From NCBI GenBank assembly GCA_905178155.1, contig CAJINV010000001.1, forward strand, positions 6,543,860 through 6,607,859: a stretch of 64,000 bases of DNA. Reading direction: 5' to 3'. The notes below the pieces were generated by a model, which searched no databases, was not told the origin of the DNA, and saw nothing but the letters and a program-made list of their open reading frames with translations. The stretch's first letter is position 1. Each line of letters starts with the position of its first letter. Positions 59,686 through 64,000 of the stretch are shown here, piece by piece. This stretch comes from Amoebophrya sp. A120. Lineage: Eukaryota; Sar; Dinophyceae; Syndiniales; Amoebophryaceae. Made by a program: the position numbers and the translations under genes.

Positions 59686-61596
59686 TCATGGAACGTAGTT
59701 GGCCACACTGTTGTGTAGATGATCAAGCTTCTTTATCAGCGCATGCTCGGGATTCACTTTCCGCAGGGTTTCTATGTGCTTCTTCGCTTCTTCTTCATTG
59801 CCCAGGTGGATGCTTGTAGCGCAGAGGTTCACCTGTTTTGATTTAATTTATGCCGCGATGGAAATTCACCTCACGAATGCAAAAGGTGAAGAACGGATCG
59901 ACTAGTATCTGCTTCTCAAAAATCGTCGACCGCACTGACTTAGCTACAAGTGCCACTGTAGGTCGGGCTGCAAGCAAGGAGCAATTCATAGTACCAGCGT
60001 ATCCTGATCTCCCGGTGCTACTTCCTGCATCTTGGAAAGCTCCTCAGGAGCCTCGGAAAAGTTACCTCGCTGAAGGTTTGCGCACGCCTTGCCGTTGCAG
60101 ATCGCAGACGATGGTATTGTGGCTACCTCGTCACCATACCTGGATATAAGGAAACGCATTGTAGCATTGCAACAAATCCTGTGTCAGTCCATTGGTTTCC
60201 AGTAGCAAGAACTACGAGAAGGCTTTGGCTGTTCCTGCGGTGAGGTATTAAAAACCGCCGCGCCGTCATGATTGGCCGAGACCACCTGTGTGACAAGTGG
60301 CGCAGTACCATTGTGGTGGTTGGAGTATTTTAGGTGTGGCGTATGAAGCGGCTCCGTCCGCGGCAGTCGCCCCGGCGGTAAGCTGAGGGCGAAGGCTGCC
60401 GATTTTGCGCCGAGGCAAGGCAAGCCGAGGCAAGGCAAGCCGAGGCAAGGCAAGCCGAGGCAAGGCAAGCCGAGGCAAGGCAAGCCGCCGAGGCAAGGCA
60501 AGCCGCCGAGGCAAGGCAAGCCGCCGAGGCAAGGCAAGCCGCCGAGGCAAGACAAGCCGCCGAGGCAAGGCAAGCCGCCGAGGCAAGGCAAGCCGCCGAG
60601 GCAAGGCAAGCTGTATTGTCTATAGGTGAAGTACGAGCAGCATAGGCAAGTGTAGTCTGTATGTAAATCTAGTAAGTACTGTGCCTCCACGTCGCAATAG
60701 AGCAGAAAAGCCTCTTGGTAGTTGCCGTTGGCGAGGTTAACCAGGGCGGAAACCATTTTCGCGATGACGTGGTCGTCGGAAACCTGGTTTACCTGCCGCA
60801 TTTGCTTCGTTGCAAGGTCCACACGGTACATCGCCAGGAAGAGCTGCGCAAGTAGCCCTTGCATCTCCGGGGTCGTGAACCCTGTTGAGCGTAGATGTAA
60901 ATCGTCGAAAAATGCCAAACAGCTTGGTAGCAGCTTCGTCATTCATGTTTTCGGTTCAATATTCTTTTTCTCCTTCCAGTAGTTCTACTTCTATTTTGCA
61001 TTATAAAAACACAGCAAAAGTACCACTCGCTTGCACGAGATTGACTGCTTCCAATGCATCTCCTTGTAGTGCGTAAGCACATGCTGCGAGGTAGGTGGCT
61101 GTCTGGTCTCGTGAGCTCTTTGCTAACTCCACCAGATCGCCGAATGCCTTGTCCTTGTGAGCCTGCTCTTTTGCCTTCGTGAACATCGCGAACAAGGCAC
61201 AACATCTCTGTGAGGCCTCCGGACTGTTCCGTAAATCCTTGAGCTGCGAAAACTTCCCGAGGGCGAGATAACTGTAGATGAAAAAAGAGTTAGAATTATC
61301 ACGAATCTTGATGGATACGCATGCGCGTCGACAGTAGATGTAGAAGTGTAGTGAATGTGAAAAGATACCACAAAACCCGGCAGAGCAGAGTTAGCGGGTT
61401 CTTTTTTCAAAGTAAAAAATCGGGGAACGAAATGAACTAGCATGTGATTCGCTTCATACCATCTCCCCATGATGCCTTTCTTCTCGGATTCTGCGATATC
61501 GTTTCTTGTCGCTGCCTTTTCGCCGGTTGCTAGAGCGGCTGTATAGGCGCCCATGTAGAAGCGCTCCCGTGTCGGGTGCAATTCGTCTTCCAACAT
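59686..61596 (-). CDS. COPE: Coatomer subunit epsilon, COPI vesicle coat (5 exons)
   Basis: Five - strand exons, 61596-61460, 61271-61024, 60881-60680, 60139-59995 and 59832-59686, join with matching phases (2, 1, 2, 0) to 292 aa, close to the usual length of about 300. Donors are GTATGA, GTACTT, GTACTT and GTACTA. TPR-like helical hairpins run throughout. Recognisable blocks are RERFYMGAYTAAL near the N-terminus, YLALGKFSQLKDLRNSPE, YRVDLATKQMRQVNQVSDDH, ICNGKACANLQRGNFSEA and DTLVNLCATSIHLGNEEEAK. The last two align with the most conserved part of epsilon-COP. The protein stabilises alpha-COP in the COPI coat for Golgi-to-ER and intra-Golgi transport. The ATG at 61596 is chosen because it precedes the conserved first helix. 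Intron 3 is 540 bp and carries a minisatellite. Confidence 0.85.
60411..60611. repeat. GC-rich minisatellite (15- and 18-bp units) in COPE intron 3
   Basis: Four copies of the 15-bp unit CGAGGCAAGGCAAGC (60411-60470) are followed by seven 18-bp units, the same with CGC added (60471-60596), and a last 15-bp unit (60597-60611). One 18-bp copy has a G-to-A change (GCAAGACAAG). Because both unit lengths are multiples of three, spurious open frames run through it on both strands. It lies wholly inside the intron. Confidence 0.9.
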
Positions 61597-62320
61597 GGTT
61601 GCGAGTCACGCTTTGGCGTCGTTTCCAACAAGAAAATGTCCAAAAGCTGCTCCCGGTGCTAGTATCCTCTTGGCAACGTTCTTCTCGCTGAGCGAGTACT
61701 ACGGCGCAGTTCCGGCTACCAAACCAAGAGCAAAGTGCTGTATCAAACCAACGTCATCATTTCTCTGACAGAAAATCAGCTTTCCGATTTTTTTTTCTCC
61801 TGATGAAAAAGTGTATACCACTAAGTCTAAGACATTTAATTCTAGATGATTCAAATAAAACGTAAAAGAAGGCATAGAGAAACTGCTTCTGTTCTGTGGG
61901 TCAATGATTAGGCTGTTGCTCATGTCGCCAGTCACTTTATGTAGCATACGAAGTCGATTTAAGATAGCAAAATATGATGAGTGATCGTCGCAGGCGTAAA
62001 ACTGCGTACGCCTGAGGGGCGCAAGAGAATCGTGAAATTTCAGAACACAGACTGCAATCGGATGGCGCATTCATCTAGCGAAAGCGACTGCGACTTTCTT
62101 GGTTGGCTTCTACATAGAAATTGTGACGTCGCAAACATTTTTCCGTGTCGGGTAGTGTAGCTCTATTCGCTCCTCGTCTTCGGCGGTTGTTCGTTTTTTC
62201 GAATTCATTGTTCTCGTTTGCTTGGCAAGGCACGGACAGAAACGAAACGCAATTTATGCATTGCACCACTCTCCTCGCGGTCTTTCAAGATCGATCTTCG
62301 ATCTTGTCCTACGAGCGTTT
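61597..62320. other. Intergenic region
   Basis: About 720 bp between two - strand genes. No convincing gene or repeat is visible. Confidence 0.4.
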
Positions 62321-64000
62321 CTATCCCGGCACCCCAGCGGCGGTGAGAATCCGCTTTGCGGCGGGAGACTGGGTTCGATAGCGCTGCAGGAAGGACACGA
62401 GGCGTTCGGGAAGCTGCTCAGCGACGAGTCGGGGGATGCGGATACTGGCCCGGTCGTTGACTCCCGCCTCGCGGCGCAGCAGCAGGTCCGCGGCCCGCAC
62501 GATCTTGTCGGCACTGTCCTTCAAAAATTGCAGTTCGTCGCTGGGAGGCAGGCCGTCGCTCGTTGTGGCAGACACGATAAACCTAGCGATTTTCTGAAAC
62601 TGACGGCTCAGTTCGGGCACGGAGGGTGGCAGGGCATCTACGGAATCCATTTGCTGCTTCTGCGCGAGCCGAAGCAGTGTGGGCGAGAGGATGCGGCTCA
62701 GAAAAAAGGCTCCGGTCACGGAAACTGGGTCCAGGTCGAAGTGTTCCGTACTGGCCTGAACGTATTGATAGTTTTCATAGCCTTGTAAAATCTAAATCGC
62801 ATTCTTTCAGCTGCTTCAGGTCTCGTTCTAATGATTCAATACACAGAAAAGGTTTTTCTTCTCGAGGCTGCAGAGAAAGGCAACTCTTTATCTTTGTACC
62901 TGAAAGATTCTTTGCAGTAGGATTACGAACGGCGCCGGGAGGTCAAGCGGCCGAGAAAGTATCGAGTCCAAGTATTCGCTGAGCGCCGCAAACATACCCC
63001 CTGACCCGCCATCCAATCCTTCGGCACGCTGCAAAAGCAATATCAGGTCGGGCTCCAACGCCATTAGTTCCGACCTGAGAGATTTCAAATTGGGATGAGC
63101 TCCTAGAGACGTAGACAATCGCTGCACACAAAGAAAAAAAAACAAAAGTGCTACAGCTACTGCAACAACGATACTTAGGAAAGGAAATACCCAGCCAGCT
63201 TCACCATAGCGGACGTGAGGGCTGCGAGAACGCTTCGGGTGCTGAACAGCGTTGCCACAGACCCCTGTGCCTGCTTCATGTCGTCATTGAGTGCGGCCTG
63301 CAGAAAGCCCGTGGCAGATCCGTCCTCTCGGGCGTTCAAGAGCTGCAGTACCGCAATGTCCACACCGGTGCGTTCGCGCGCCGGAAGTTCTCGCAGGAAC
63401 TGCAGAGTGTCGGAGTACTGCGAAGATCTTCCCCCAGCCGACCTTAGCGAATCCACCAGTTTGGCCGCGTCGACCTCAGCTGCGGTGCTGACAGGAACCC
63501 GATCGGCGGTTCGCTGCCTCGCAGCGCGACCACTGGCCGAAGCCAAATCAGGATCGTGGCGTGAGGAGGATGCGCCGGATTGACCCGTCAATAACGGACC
63601 ACCTTCCTCACGATCGACACTGCCGTCGGGCGAAAAACCAGGGGTTCCGCGCCCAGTCGGGGACGGCCGGTTGCGAAACGACGAATCGCCGCCCAGGGTC
63701 GCCGCGCCCCGCTGCGCCGCCTGCACGATCGGCCCGAAGGCACTGCGAGCGCTGCCGAGGTCGCTGCGGCTGCGCGGACTCGTGGTATCCAAAAGTGCGG
63801 GTTGCTGTTCATCGTCCCGCGGGTAGTATTGCGACGTGGTTTCCTCGTCTTGAAGATAATTCGCTTGCACAAGCGGGCTTGCGCGCGTCGGCGGACTTCG
63901 GTCGCGCTCCTGCTCGGTAGTAGGCTGGCGCACTGAGAACTGGTACTGTTCTGCGGTTTTGGAGACGCTGCCACCCCCGTCGCGCACCGGCAGATCCTGC
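62321..64000 (-). CDS. RasGAP-like protein, partial (runs off the right edge; 5' end missing)
   Basis: The last exons on the - strand are from beyond 64000 to 63191, 63074-62900 and 62755-62321; the introns (GTATTT and GTACAA donors) keep the frame. The first visible exon is low-complexity, then enters a helical domain resembling RasGAP: ATLFSTRSVLAALTSAMVKL aligns with the finger-loop helix of p120GAP (LFRATTLASTLMEQYMK). VTGAFFLSRILSPTLL aligns with the FVFLRLICPAIL helix, and ELSRQFQKIARFIVS with the next conserved helix. The finger Arg just after Leu-Phe is Ser here, with an Arg two residues later. GAP activity may therefore be altered or lost. The splice choice at 63190/63075 is preferred because its donor begins GTA, like nearly all others here; a second acceptor at about 63147 is possible with a different frame. 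Confidence 0.6.

Noticed and set aside
60411-60611. CRISPR-like array
   Set aside because: The units are contiguous with no unique spacers, and the setting is a eukaryotic intron; it is a minisatellite.
60184-60942. A 252-codon frame with PCLGGLPCLGG repeats as a repeat protein
   Set aside because: The repeat lies in COPE intron 3; removing the intron restores the conserved epsilon-COP sequence in frame.
63075-63190. Alternative intron ending at the T-rich acceptor near 63147 in the RasGAP-like gene
   Set aside because: It requires a GTGAAG donor and an intron of about 60 bp, both atypical here; the GTATTT donor with the 63075 acceptor gives a 116-bp intron and keeps frame.

Overview
This window is eukaryotic nuclear DNA, most likely from the dinoflagellate lineage of alveolates. 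A compact parasitic member such as a syndinean (Amoebophrya-like) or a relative fits best, but this is an inference and no marker gene proves it. The evidence is as follows. Most genes are split by short introns (111-270 bp, one of 540 bp) that can be joined in frame. Neighbouring genes point the same way over long distances. There is eukaryotic machinery: coatomer epsilon, F-box, J-domain, TRIC-like, VLIG-type GTPase and SF1/DEAD helicase proteins. Two hairpin-ended, introner-like insertions lie inside coding sequence. Overall base composition is near 50% GC.

Layout. From about 0.3 to 43.8 kb all eleven genes are on the + strand: an SH3-like hypothetical protein; a NIT2-type nitrilase; a 2,382-aa membrane-anchored protein with PPC-like repeats (4 exons); a small Cys-rich protein; a four-pass membrane protein; a TRIC-like cation channel (5 exons); a 1,268-aa protein with a C-terminal J-domain (6 exons); a putatively myristoylated hypothetical protein carrying an introner; a reverse transcriptase gene that appears to contain an intron; a 2,822-aa VLIG-type GTPase fused to a vWA domain (4 exons); and an ankyrin plus ClpB-type AAA+ protein (3 exons). 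A 965-bp element with 43-bp terminal inverted repeats and a TA target duplication lies between the last two.

At 43.8-46.0 kb the coding strand switches. This convergent junction holds a GC-rich non-coding block followed directly by an AT-rich block of about 1.1 kb with repeats and one 59-codon reading frame. From 46 to 64 kb all six genes are on the - strand: a multipass membrane protein; a DEAD-box-like helicase with a degenerate motif II (4 exons); an 1,808-aa UPF1-type SF1 helicase with N-terminal Cys clusters (3 exons); an F-box protein; coatomer epsilon (5 exons, with a minisatellite in intron 3); and a RasGAP-like protein running off the right edge.

The genes do not form one pathway. 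Loose themes are membrane traffic and transport (COPE, TRIC-like, multipass proteins), protein quality control (J-domain, ClpB-like, F-box), RNA remodelling (two helicases) and large GTPase signalling (VLIG-vWA, RasGAP-like). The most unusual content is the introner-like elements, the composition island at the strand switch, the VLIG-vWA fusion and the intron-bearing RT gene. Exon joins were worked out by hand from frame, phase and splice-site sequence and have not been tested against transcripts.
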